From JACKAN01 sp964502735 (GTDB lineage Bacteria; Bdellovibrionota; Bdellovibrionia; Bdellovibrionales; UBA1609): a stretch of DNA of 17,395 nt. This document shows positions 8,660 to 15,723 of the stretch, one piece after another. The stretch lies in contig CAZCYD010000055.1 of the NCBI GenBank assembly GCA_964502735.1, forward strand, positions 1-17,395, in the 5' to 3' direction. The position numbers and the translations under genes were made by a program. Below the pieces are notes generated by a model, which had not been told where the DNA came from, ran no database searches, and was given only the letters and a program-made list of their open reading frames with translations. Numbering within the stretch: position 1 is the first letter of the stretch; every line of letters starts with the position of its first letter.

Positions 8660-9298
8660 CTATTTACATTTAAAGAAGGAACAAACAGGTATACTAAATT
8701 GCCCCAGAGTTTCCTCTCCGTATGTCAAAACACCTGAAGATTCATTTATAAAGCTCATGGTTCCTGTGAAATTTCCTGATGTTGAATGTGGGGCTGTACC
8801 TCTCACTATCAACCATTGATCATATTCTCGATCATAAAACTCAATTTTAACTTCGTCCTGTTGACCTGATGCCACAACCGTTCCACTGTGAAGTCTAAAA
8901 CTAGAAATCACCAAAGGCTCTTCTTTCTGACTTACAACAAGGTCGTCAACAACTATGATTTCTATACTCGCTTGATCAATAACCCCACTGCCACTTGAGG
9001 TACCTACTGCTAAAGCCGATCCTCGAAAGCTGACACCTGCGCCCGATACGTTTATGAGACCTACAATTTCTGTTGGATTGCCAGCCACACTCACAAAGGC
9101 ATCTAGCCGCTCTTGAGTTGTAGTAATAGTCCCTTTGGCATTAGTCACACGGGTCGCTGAGTCTGTTGTTGTAGGAGTCGCATCTCGTCCTCCTCTGCCA
9201 GACTTCCTAACCGGCTCACGCTTATCTTTTCCTCCGCAGGCGGTAAGAATAAGCGCGGATAACATTAAAAATACTAAAGTTTTAGCCCAGTTCTTCAT
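8660..9298 (-). CDS. Lipoprotein of unknown function
   Basis: The 212-aa product has a lipoprotein signal: MKNWAK, a hydrophobic run (TLVFLMLSALI), then the lipobox LTAC with lipidated C21 followed by GGKDK. Residues after the cysteine are charged and low-complexity (Gly/Arg/Thr rich, about 22-55), a likely flexible tether. The rest (about 65-205) is rich in Val, Ile, Ser and Gly with alternating patterns, so an all-beta domain is likely. The end VCSFFKCK has two cysteines that could pair. There is no Asp at +2 after the cysteine, so outer-membrane sorting is plausible under E. coli-type rules. The ATG is supported by AAGGAG 7 nt upstream. It is probably the first gene of an operon with the RelA/SpoT-like gene and plsC. 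I know no homologue with a function. Confidence 0.85.
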   Translation of the reverse strand: MKNWAKTLVFLMLSALILTACGGKDKREPVRKSGRGGRDATPTTTDSATRVTNAKGTITTTQERLDAFVSVAGNPTEIVGLINVSGAGVSFRGSALAVGTSSGSGVIDQASIEIIVVDDLVVSQKEEPLVISSFRLHSGTVVASGQQDEVKIEFYDREYDQWLIVRGTAPHSTSGNFTGTMSFINESSGVLTYGEETLGQFSIPVCSFFKCK

Positions 9299-9441
9299 GG
9301 CTTTCTCCTTATAACAGCCAACTCAAATTAATGCGTGAGAGACTCTGATCAACTAGAATACAATCACAGTGGCTTATATAAAGGTAAGGCAAAGATAGGG
9401 CCGATTTGGCATGGCTCAGGTAAAAATTAAAGGGGTTTCGC

Positions 9442-9456
9442 GTCTCAACCTGAGAC
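9442..9456. terminator. Perfect 6-bp hairpin, possible terminator or attenuator
   Basis: GTCTCA-ACC-TGAGAC is a perfect inverted repeat with a 3-nt loop. Outer GTTT and AAAC (9436-9461) can lengthen the stem around a small bulge. On the minus strand it is followed within about 10 nt by CCCTTTAATTTTTA, a mild T-rich stretch. It could end transcripts from the exported-protein gene before the lipoprotein promoter. The strand of action is not certain. Confidence 0.4.
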
Positions 9457-9492
9457 AAAACTGATTCGAAGCCAAAGTTTGTCACCTCTCTG

Positions 9493-9522
9493 TAAGATTA
9501 ATCCGCATAAGATTAATCCGCA
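9493..9522. repeat. 15-nt perfect tandem duplication
   Basis: TAAGATTAATCCGCA occurs twice in a row with no mismatch. Two 15-nt copies would put any protein site on roughly opposite faces 1.5 helical turns apart. It could equally be a recent slippage duplication. Confidence 0.9.
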
Positions 9523-9691
9523 GACTTGCCATTTAAGCCCCTTAATCACACGATTCATGCCCTCTGATATGGCTGATGTTTATGGCCGATGTGAACTTGT
9601 TCTCAATGTAATTCCAAAAAGTTAGTGAATGAAGAGGTCAAGAAGGGGCGGAATGTGAAAATTGCCGCCCACGCTGTTACAAATTAAGTCT

Positions 9692-9744
9692 GCAAATTAG
9701 GGCCTGGCACCTGATTGTAGCCCTGATTGGAGTTGGCACCAGGC
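9692..9744. repeat. Dispersed 20-nt repeat, copy 2, within an imperfect hairpin
   Basis: Positions 9692-9711 are identical to 28-47. Here the repeat forms one arm (9702-9711, GCCTGGCACC) of an imperfect hairpin whose other arm is GGCACCAGGC at 9735-9744. Eight of ten pairs match, with two mismatches in the middle. The structure begins 17 nt past the stop of the exported-protein gene, so it may act as a 3' stabiliser or terminator. It also resembles small REP-type palindromic elements. The repeat is directly seen; the function is inferred. Confidence 0.6.
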
Positions 9745-9760
9745 ATCCCCGTACTCAGTG

Positions 9761-10750
9761 TTAGGGGTTGTTTTGTAAGTGAAGTTCTTTTTCTCTTAAG
9801 ATTCTCTCTTCTTCATTTTTTCTAATTTCTATGATGACTTCATCTACGCGCTTGCCCATATCTTTAAGCGCAGTTTCAAAAGCTTTTCTTTGTGAACTTT
9901 CCAGCAATCCCATAATCTTAGCACCCGAGAAAAAGCTCGTGAAACTAGCTTTCGGAGCACTCACTTCAATAGTGGCACCTAATTCCATGCCAGCCGTGAG
10001 GTAAGCAAAATCAACCCAACCTGGCATATCCCAGTTAGATACAAAACCCACCTTCGCGTTGATACCTGCTCCCAGAACTAAAGGGCTCCACGAAGTTCCA
10101 AGGCCAGCGCCCCAAAACTGCTCAGGATTTACAAACGAGTCGTTTAAATCCCATATCGCACCAATGCCTACCTGCAAAGCCGAACCTCCACCAACAGCCA
10201 CACCAGCGTCTCCATTAGCCCAGCCCACTATTCCCATTTTTACACTAAAATATTCATCCTCAAGTTGCCCTGTTCGAATGCTGTATTTCTCTACGAACAC
10301 AGGCATCATCACAACGCCAAGGGATACGGCTCCAGCAACTCCGGCACCTATATTTAAAGATAGTTTCTTCCCTCCAAAAACGAGAAAGGCATCTGGCAAA
10401 AGATCTGGCAATGTGAATCGGCTTTTTTCAGCTCTTTGCTCTTGTATGAGCTTATTGAGATAGGCCACTAAAGTTTCCACTTCATCATTAGCCTTCCGCA
10501 ATCTCTCGATATCTTGCACAGAAGCTATAGACTCTGGAAAAATTTTGTGTTCAACCATAGATTCCATGACACTCACAAGCGCCACGTGTGATATTTTTGC
10601 TGTGAACTCAACAATCTCTTTGGAGCTTAAAACCTCAGAGTAGGGTCTAATTTTGTATATATAAAGTTGATCTTTCTCATAAAACTCCGCTTGTGCGGTA
10701 GAAACGAAAAAAATCAAAGCTGTTAAAATTGCAGATAAAAATCTACTCAT
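9761..10750 (-). CDS. Exported protein of unknown function, glycine-rich core and C-terminal coiled coil
   Basis: From the ATG at 10750 the product is 329 aa and begins with a clean signal peptide (MSRFLSAILTALIFF, then VSTAQA and E), cut after AQA at about residue 21. An in-frame upstream ATG at 10795 would bury this signal 15 residues in, so it is rejected; GGGGGG lies 5 nt before 10750. After the signal comes a helical part (about 25-115) with charged heptad-like stretches (RLRKANDEVETLVAYLNKL). A glycine/alanine/valine-rich middle (about 125-265) has repeated GAG and VGxG steps and aromatic residues, like short beta-hairpins. The last 50 residues are a charged coiled coil (RVDEVIIEIRKNEEER). 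The product may be periplasmic or outer-membrane. No known family is recognised. It is flanked by 320-nt and 462-nt gaps, so it is probably a single-gene unit. Confidence 0.75.
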   Translation of the reverse strand: MSRFLSAILTALIFFVSTAQAEFYEKDQLYIYKIRPYSEVLSSKEIVEFTAKISHVALVSVMESMVEHKIFPESIASVQDIERLRKANDEVETLVAYLNKLIQEQRAEKSRFTLPDLLPDAFLVFGGKKLSLNIGAGVAGAVSLGVVMMPVFVEKYSIRTGQLEDEYFSVKMGIVGWANGDAGVAVGGGSALQVGIGAIWDLNDSFVNPEQFWGAGLGTSWSPLVLGAGINAKVGFVSNWDMPGWVDFAYLTAGMELGATIEVSAPKASFTSFFSGAKIMGLLESSQRKAFETALKDMGKRVDEVIIEIRKNEEERILREKELHLQNNP

Positions 10751-10755
10751 TATTG

Positions 10756-10761
10756 CCCCCC
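10756..10761 (-). promoter_or_regulatory. G-rich ribosome-binding site for the exported protein
   Basis: The minus strand reads GGGGGG 5 nt before the ATG at 10750. Together with the signal peptide that begins there, it decides the start against the upstream ATG at 10795. Confidence 0.55.
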
Positions 10762-10996
10762 AATAGTTTATTTTAGTTATTTGTTCCGTTGGCAATATTT
10801 ATATAAAAAAGAAATAAAAGATCTAAAAAAAATCTAGAATGGCCAGTTCTGCATTTTATACAATCCTACACAAAGCATCAAAATAACTCTTCTGAAAGTT
10901 TTTTAAAACTCATCTTTGTAAGAAGAGCAAGCTGGCAGCAAGAGCAACGAAAGCACTCCCTCTAAAAAGACTTTTAAATAGAATCGAACTCACAAT

Positions 10997-11005
10997 TTAT
11001 CCACA
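10997..11005 (+). promoter_or_regulatory. Consensus DnaA box
   Basis: TTATCCACA is a perfect match to the high-affinity DnaA box of E. coli oriC. It stands alone: no second perfect copy was noticed nearby, and no dnaA, dnaN or gidA gene is close. An origin is unlikely; a DnaA-responsive or titrating site, or chance, remain possible. Confidence 0.35.
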
Positions 11006-11020
11006 AACTAGAATCAAAAC

Positions 11021-11050
11021 ATATTGCGTAATGTTGCATAAGATTGCGTA
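11021..11050. repeat. Three 10-nt phased direct repeats
   Basis: Three adjacent 10-nt units read ATATTGCGTA, ATGTTGCATA and AGATTGCGTA, consensus A-x-RTTGCRTA. Spacing is one helical turn, so a protein binding TTGCGTA would meet all copies on one face. They lie 15 nt from the DnaA box and run straight into the 16-nt A tract. Confidence 0.75.
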
Positions 11051-11065
11051 AAAAAAAAAAAAAAA
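11050..11065 (-). terminator. 16-nt T tract (minus strand) just past fadJ
   Basis: Sixteen consecutive A on the plus strand, T on the minus strand, begin 5 nt after the fadJ stop. A T tract here suits transcript release, but there is no GC-rich stem directly before it, so it is not a classical intrinsic terminator. Homopolymers of this length are prone to slippage. Confidence 0.4.
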
Positions 11066-11070
11066 GAGAG

Positions 11071-13221
11071 TTAAATGCCGTAAAAGCGGCGGTTGCTCTT
11101 TGCCATATTTGTAAGAGCTATAGAGGGAGTAAACCTCTCCCCATAGCGAGACTTGTAAACTTCGAGTTCTTGAACAATGTACTCACTACCCAGCTCATCA
11201 GCATAACGCAATAGTCCACCGCGAAATGGAGGGAATCCCGTCCCCATAATCATGGCCAAATCACATTGTTGAGGAGTTTCACAAATCTTCTCCTCAATCA
11301 TAGCCATGGCAGCTTCATTGATCATTCTAAAGATTCCCCTTTCAATGATTTCTTTTTCTTTCAGTGGGTCAGAAGGAGTCACTCCAAGCTCTTCATAAAT
11401 GGAGTTGTCGACATGTTTTTCTTTTCCTCTCTCATCATATATATAAAAACCTAGTCCACTCTTTTTTCCCAGCCGCTTTTTAAGGTCGATTTTTTCCATT
11501 AACTTGGGTATTTCCATTCGATTCCCCAAACTCTGATTGAATATTTTGACAACTTTCACTCCAACATCCAAGCCAACCTCATCTAACAAACGGCAAGGCC
11601 CCATTGGCATTCCAAATTTTCTAGAAAAAATTCGATCCATATTCTCTATTGAGACACCATTTTCCAAAAGGAACAGAGCCTCAGACATCCATGGCACCAA
11701 CAGACGATTGACCAAAAAGCCCGGACCATCCTTGACCACAACAGGCGTTTTTCCCATTTTTTTAGCTAACTCAAAAACTGTAGCTGTCGCAACATCACTA
11801 GTTTTCTCGCCCCTAATCACCTCAACTAATGGCATTTTATCAACCGGGTTAAAAAAGTGCATCCCTAAAAAATTCTCTGGATTAGGATGACCTTTGGCCA
11901 TTTCTGTAACGCTCAAGGAGGACGTATTTGTGGCCATAATACAATCCGGACGACAGTGACCAGCCGTTTCTGCAATCACCTTCTTTTTAATTTCCATGTC
12001 CTCAACAATAGCCTCCACCACAAGGTCGAGGTGTTGAAACCCTGAAAAATCTAAAGAGGCACTTATATGACTCATCTTCTTTTGATGTTCAAATTTATTA
12101 AGACTTTTCCTTGCGACCTTTTTATCCCAAAGCGACTTCGCAGCTTTAAATCCAATAGATATAGCCTCATTGCTGATATCTTTCATTCGCACAAAAACGC
12201 CCTTGTCGGCAGCTACATAAGCCACTCCACCGCCCATCGTTCCAGCTCCCAAGACTCCCATAGATTTGACTTCTAACGCTTTAACATTTTTATCTGCAAC
12301 TCCAGTCTGCTTTTTTACATCCTCTAACATATAAAAAAGATTGATAAGATGTTTCGATACATCCGTTACGGCCACTTCACAAAAACCTGCCATCTCTATT
12401 TCTAGAGCTGAGCCACGGTCCTTGTAATTGTACGTCTGGGCGACAACCTCTAGAGCTTTAATCGGAGCTGGGTAGAACCCCTTAGTTTGTTTTAAAGTCA
12501 TTTCCTTTGCTTTACTCACAACTAGGCTTCGACCAACAAAAGACTCTAACAAACTTCCCATAGCCCCGCGAGGAAGGAACTTTTTTTGTCTCTTGCCACG
12601 TTTGCCTTCTACGCACTCTCTTGCCATTTCTATGGCGCGAGCTTCTAAGCGATCTTTGGCCACAACTTCGTCGACTAAACCGATTTTCAAAGCTTTGTGT
12701 GGAATCACTGATTTTCCAGCTAAAATGATATCTAGCGCTGCCTGCAAGCCAACAACCCGAGGAAGGCGAACACAGCCCCCAAACCCTGGAATAATACCCA
12801 ACTTGGTTTCAGGCAAACCAATTTGAGTTGATTTATCATCACTGGCAATTCTGTAATCACAGGTTAGAATCAACTCACAGCCACCACCCAAACAGGCTCC
12901 GTCAATAGCGGCAATAACTGGCATGGGCAGGTCTTCAAGATCATTAAAAATAGCATGGGCCTGCTTGAGAACGGGTTCGTACTCTTCTTTACTTTTAAGG
13001 CTTTTGATTTCCTCTATATCCGCACCCGCAATGAATATCTTTGGCTTTCTAGAAATCAGTATAACAGCCTTAAATTTTGAAGACTTTAGCTCCTCAATCA
13101 GCTCTTTTAACCTCATCATAACGGGAGTCGACAGTTTATTGACCTTTTCTCCGATTAAATCCCACTCCAAAATAGCCATTTCGCCTTTGTCAACTATTCT
13201 TAAACTTTCCTGAATACTCAT
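11071..13221 (-). CDS. fadJ: Two-domain beta-oxidation enzyme: enoyl-CoA hydratase / 3-hydroxyacyl-CoA dehydrogenase
   Basis: The protein carries out two consecutive beta-oxidation steps: hydration of 2-enoyl-CoA and NAD-dependent oxidation of 3-hydroxyacyl-CoA. It acts in the cytosol, normally with a thiolase (FadA/FadI) that is not in this window. Numbered from the ATG at 13221 (716 aa), the crotonase part has FIAGADI, E116 (GGGCELIL) and E138 (GLPETKLG, then GIIPGFGG). The dehydrogenase part has GAGTMGG at 325-331, NTSSLSVTEM and catalytic-His segment GMHFFNPVDKMP with H455. The C-terminal helical repeat ends in RRFYGI. Length and order fit the FadB/FadJ alpha subunit. The frame extends to a TTG at 13248, but AGAGGG at plus 13231-13236 lies 9 nt before the ATG, so the ATG is chosen. 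It stands alone, divergent from maeB. Whether it is FadB (aerobic) or FadJ type is not settled. Confidence 0.93.
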   Translation of the reverse strand: MSIQESLRIVDKGEMAILEWDLIGEKVNKLSTPVMMRLKELIEELKSSKFKAVILISRKPKIFIAGADIEEIKSLKSKEEYEPVLKQAHAIFNDLEDLPMPVIAAIDGACLGGGCELILTCDYRIASDDKSTQIGLPETKLGIIPGFGGCVRLPRVVGLQAALDIILAGKSVIPHKALKIGLVDEVVAKDRLEARAIEMARECVEGKRGKRQKKFLPRGAMGSLLESFVGRSLVVSKAKEMTLKQTKGFYPAPIKALEVVAQTYNYKDRGSALEIEMAGFCEVAVTDVSKHLINLFYMLEDVKKQTGVADKNVKALEVKSMGVLGAGTMGGGVAYVAADKGVFVRMKDISNEAISIGFKAAKSLWDKKVARKSLNKFEHQKKMSHISASLDFSGFQHLDLVVEAIVEDMEIKKKVIAETAGHCRPDCIMATNTSSLSVTEMAKGHPNPENFLGMHFFNPVDKMPLVEVIRGEKTSDVATATVFELAKKMGKTPVVVKDGPGFLVNRLLVPWMSEALFLLENGVSIENMDRIFSRKFGMPMGPCRLLDEVGLDVGVKVVKIFNQSLGNRMEIPKLMEKIDLKKRLGKKSGLGFYIYDERGKEKHVDNSIYEELGVTPSDPLKEKEIIERGIFRMINEAAMAMIEEKICETPQQCDLAMIMGTGFPPFRGGLLRYADELGSEYIVQELEVYKSRYGERFTPSIALTNMAKSNRRFYGI

Positions 13222-13230
13222 GCTGATTGA

Positions 13231-13236
13231 CCCTCT
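13231..13236 (-). promoter_or_regulatory. Ribosome-binding site that sets the fadJ start
   Basis: The minus strand reads AGAGGG, 9 nt before the ATG at 13221. No comparable site precedes the TTG at 13248. Confidence 0.5.
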
Positions 13237-13305
13237 CGTTGAATCCAAATGCCAATTTTTTCACACCCAATATAAAGCTGCCTTTCCCATAGTTTTTTGT
13301 CAATG

Positions 13306-13335
13306 CTGTCAAACGCTGAAAAAGCGCATTATATT
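13306..13335 (+). promoter_or_regulatory. Candidate maeB promoter
   Basis: CTGTCA (13306-13311, 4 of 6 to the -35 consensus), an 18-nt spacer and TATATT (13330-13335, 5 of 6 to the -10 consensus) lie about 90 nt upstream of maeB. A start of transcription near 13342 would fall inside the palindrome at 13333-13344. The call rests on consensus matching only. Confidence 0.35.
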
Positions 13336-13344
13336 TTGCAAAAT
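13333..13344. promoter_or_regulatory. Perfect 12-bp palindrome in the fadJ/maeB divergent region, candidate operator
   Basis: ATTTTGCAAAAT is its own reverse complement. It overlaps the proposed maeB -10 and start site and lies 112 nt upstream of the fadJ ATG, so one repressor could affect both genes. The regulator is unknown, and AT-rich palindromes of this size also arise by chance. Confidence 0.35.
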
Positions 13345-13425
13345 AGGTGGAAATACACACTTTTTTAGTGACTGTTCTTCCGACTGTGCGAGGATTATGC
13401 GGTTGTATGAAAAAGGAGCTTTTTT

Positions 13426-15723
13426 GTGAAAAAAAAGATGGAGATAGCCGCTCTCAATTATCATTCCCAGGGAAAACCGGGTAAGGTCGATGTTCAACCC
13501 AGCAAACCGAGTAACACGGAACACTACTTATCCCTCGCTTACTCACCAGGTGTAGCAGCTCCATGTAAGGAAATAGCAAAAGATGGGGACCTTGCCTACA
13601 AGTACACGACTAAAGGAAATTTGGTGGCTGTTATTTCTAATGGCACAGCGGTTCTCGGACTTGGAGATATTGGCCCCCTGGCCAGCAAACCCGTTATGGA
13701 AGGCAAAGGGGTTTTATTCAAAGAATTTGCGAATATTGACGTCTTTGACATTGAAGTGAATGCTAAAGACCCCGAACTCTTTATACAAACGGTCAAAGCT
13801 CTTGAGCCAACTTTTGGCGGAATTAACTTAGAAGATATTAAAGCCCCCGAATGTTTTATTATTGAAGACCGTTTAAAAAAAGAAATGAACATCCCCGTTT
13901 TCCACGACGATCAACATGGTACGGCCATCATTTCATCAGCCGCCTTAATTAATGCCTGCGAAATCCAAGGTAAAAAATTAAAAAATATCAAGGTTGTGTT
14001 TAATGGTGCCGGAGCAGCGGCCATAGCCTGTGCGAATCTTTTTATTAAACTCGGCGTTCAGAGTAAAAACCTAATTATGTGCGACTCCCAAGGTGTCATT
14101 TATGAGGGACGCGAAAAAGGCATGAATAAATGGAAAGAACCCTTTGCCGTAAAAACAAAGGCTCGAACCCTCCAAGAAGCTCTTATTGACGCCGATGTTT
14201 TTTGTGGCCTGAGCGTGGCTGGTGCCCTTACAAAAGAAATGCTAGCCAGTATGGCTAAAAAACCCATCGTTTTCGCCATGGCCAATCCCGATCCAGAAAT
14301 TTTACCTGAGGAAGCTCTATCTGTCAGAAAAGACGCTATTATTGCCACCGGACGAAGCGATTACCCTAATCAAGTGAATAATGTTCTGGGTTTTCCATCT
14401 ATTTTCAGAGGAGCTCTCGATGTTCACGCCACACAAATCAACGAAGAAATGAAGTTGGCGGCAGTGCAAGCTCTTGCCAAACTCGCAAAACAGGATGTGC
14501 CCGACCCCGTCGCTCAGGCCTACGGAAACAAAAAGTTCAGCTTTGGACCCGAATACATTATTCCAAAGCCATTTGATTCAAGAGTCCTCATGAATGTGGC
14601 CCCTGCCGTAGCTGAGGCCGCTATGGACACTGGCGTAGCGCGGAAACCTATTAAGGACTTGGACGCATACAGAGAAAGCCTCGAGGCTTTCGAAAGCGTG
14701 ACTCGTGGTTTTATGAGAACTGTAATAAACAAGGTTAAACAGAATTCTCGCAATATGAATATGGACGTGCCAACGTTAATTTTTCCAGAGGGCAGAAGTG
14801 AGAAAATTTTAAAGGCTCTCAACACTATCGCTCACGAAAAAATTTGTCGTCCAATTTTACTTGGTTACGAGGCTGATATTCGAGCTAAAATTGAAGCTCT
14901 AGACTTGGATGACTTAAAAGACATCCCCATTTACCAACCCTCTAAACATCCCAAGTACCCTGAATACTGTGCAGAATTCTACAATATGAGAAAAAGAAAT
15001 GGAGTTATGCAAGCTGAGGCTGAAAGACTTATCGCCGACCCTTATTATTTTGCCGCCATGGCCGTTCACATGGGTGATGTTGACGGCACAGTCAGTGGCT
15101 CGATTCAAAACTACGCGAATTGTGTTCGACCCATCTTAAAAATTATTGGCGTAACGGAAGGGAACATCGCAACTGGTCTCAATATTGTTTTATTCAAAGA
15201 TAAAATGTATTTCTTTTCAGACACAACAATAAACGTTGACCCTACAGCGGAGCAGATTGCAAGAATTGCTATTAACGCTGCCGATGCCGCCCTGTACTTT
15301 AATCAAACTCCCCAAATTGCTATGTTAAGCTTTTCCAACTTTACTGGAAAAATTGGCTCAGCTGTCAAAATGAAAAAAGCCGTAAGCCTAGTAAAAAGCT
15401 TACGACCCGAACTGATTGTTGATGGAGAAATGCAGGCCGACACAGCTGTCAACGGTGAGATTACCAAAAGAATTTTCCCATTTTGCGAGATTAAAAATGG
15501 GGCAAATATTTTAATTTTTCCAAATCTTGAAGCTGGCAATATAGCCTACAAACTCGTTCAACAGCTGGGCGGAGGAGAAGTTCTTGGGCCTTTCTTAATG
15601 GGAGTTAAAAAAGCAGCTAACGTTCTGCAAAGAACGGGAACAGTCACCGATTGTATTAACACCATTGCTCTTACCGCTCTCGAAGCTCAGGCCTATATGG
15701 AGCTGAGACCTAATGAAGGATAA
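13426..15723 (+). CDS. maeB: NADP-dependent malic enzyme with phosphotransacetylase-like C-terminal domain
   Basis: MaeB decarboxylates malate to pyruvate with NADP in the cytosol, yielding NADPH and linking C4 acids to pyruvate and acetyl-CoA. The 765-aa protein matches the family length (about 760). The malic N-domain (about 15-165) has Y39 in AYSPGVAAPC, EGKGVLFKEFA (92-102) and metal-site residues in FHDDQHGTAI (159-168). The NADP fold (about 166-400) has VFNGAGAAAIACA (191-203), AMANPDPEI and GRSDYPNQVNN. Residues about 430-765 form the phosphotransacetylase-like part (PTLIFPEGRSEKIL at 449-462, then MGDVDGTVSGS), which in E. coli MaeB is regulatory and senses acetyl-CoA. The GTG start has GGAG 7 nt upstream; the Met at codon 5 is too far from it. 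It diverges from fadJ and its 3' end overlaps hflX by 11 nt. Confidence 0.95.
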   Translation: MKKKMEIAALNYHSQGKPGKVDVQPSKPSNTEHYLSLAYSPGVAAPCKEIAKDGDLAYKYTTKGNLVAVISNGTAVLGLGDIGPLASKPVMEGKGVLFKEFANIDVFDIEVNAKDPELFIQTVKALEPTFGGINLEDIKAPECFIIEDRLKKEMNIPVFHDDQHGTAIISSAALINACEIQGKKLKNIKVVFNGAGAAAIACANLFIKLGVQSKNLIMCDSQGVIYEGREKGMNKWKEPFAVKTKARTLQEALIDADVFCGLSVAGALTKEMLASMAKKPIVFAMANPDPEILPEEALSVRKDAIIATGRSDYPNQVNNVLGFPSIFRGALDVHATQINEEMKLAAVQALAKLAKQDVPDPVAQAYGNKKFSFGPEYIIPKPFDSRVLMNVAPAVAEAAMDTGVARKPIKDLDAYRESLEAFESVTRGFMRTVINKVKQNSRNMNMDVPTLIFPEGRSEKILKALNTIAHEKICRPILLGYEADIRAKIEALDLDDLKDIPIYQPSKHPKYPEYCAEFYNMRKRNGVMQAEAERLIADPYYFAAMAVHMGDVDGTVSGSIQNYANCVRPILKIIGVTEGNIATGLNIVLFKDKMYFFSDTTINVDPTAEQIARIAINAADAALYFNQTPQIAMLSFSNFTGKIGSAVKMKKAVSLVKSLRPELIVDGEMQADTAVNGEITKRIFPFCEIKNGANILIFPNLEAGNIAYKLVQQLGGGEVLGPFLMGVKKAANVLQRTGTVTDCINTIALTALEAQAYMELRPNEG

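Larger units (their letters stand above)
9299..9760. other. Repeat-rich 462-nt intergenic region
   Basis: The gap separates the exported-protein gene from the lipoprotein gene, both minus strand. Seen from high to low coordinates it holds the dispersed-repeat hairpin (9692-9744), a 15-nt tandem duplication (9493-9522), a strong small hairpin (9438-9461) and the promoter region of the lipoprotein operon. A weak promoter candidate on the minus strand is TTGATC, 16 nt, TAATTT at about plus 9327-9354. No credible ORF is seen in any frame. Confidence 0.6.
10751..11070. other. AT-rich 320-nt intergenic region with DnaA box and phased repeats
   Basis: This gap lies between fadJ and the exported-protein gene, both minus strand. 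It contains, from the fadJ side, a 16-nt A/T homopolymer (11050-11065), three 10-nt repeats (11021-11050), a consensus DnaA box (10997-11005) and an AGTTTT/AAAACT inverted repeat near 10898-10911. Near the exported-protein gene it holds only AT-rich sequence and the G-rich ribosome site. No ORF or RNA gene is evident. Confidence 0.55.

Noticed and set aside
10059..10463. 134-aa open frame on the plus strand, antisense to the exported-protein gene
   Set aside because: The translation is proline/threonine rich without domain features. The minus-strand frame has a signal peptide, ribosome site and longer span.
10997..11065. Chromosomal or plasmid origin of replication
   Set aside because: Only one DnaA box was found, and no replication or partition gene is in the window. 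It is kept only as a curiosity.
13309..13524. 71-aa open frame on the minus strand across the maeB start
   Set aside because: It overlaps the maeB ribosome site and N-terminus, shows no recognisable domain and has no good ribosome site.
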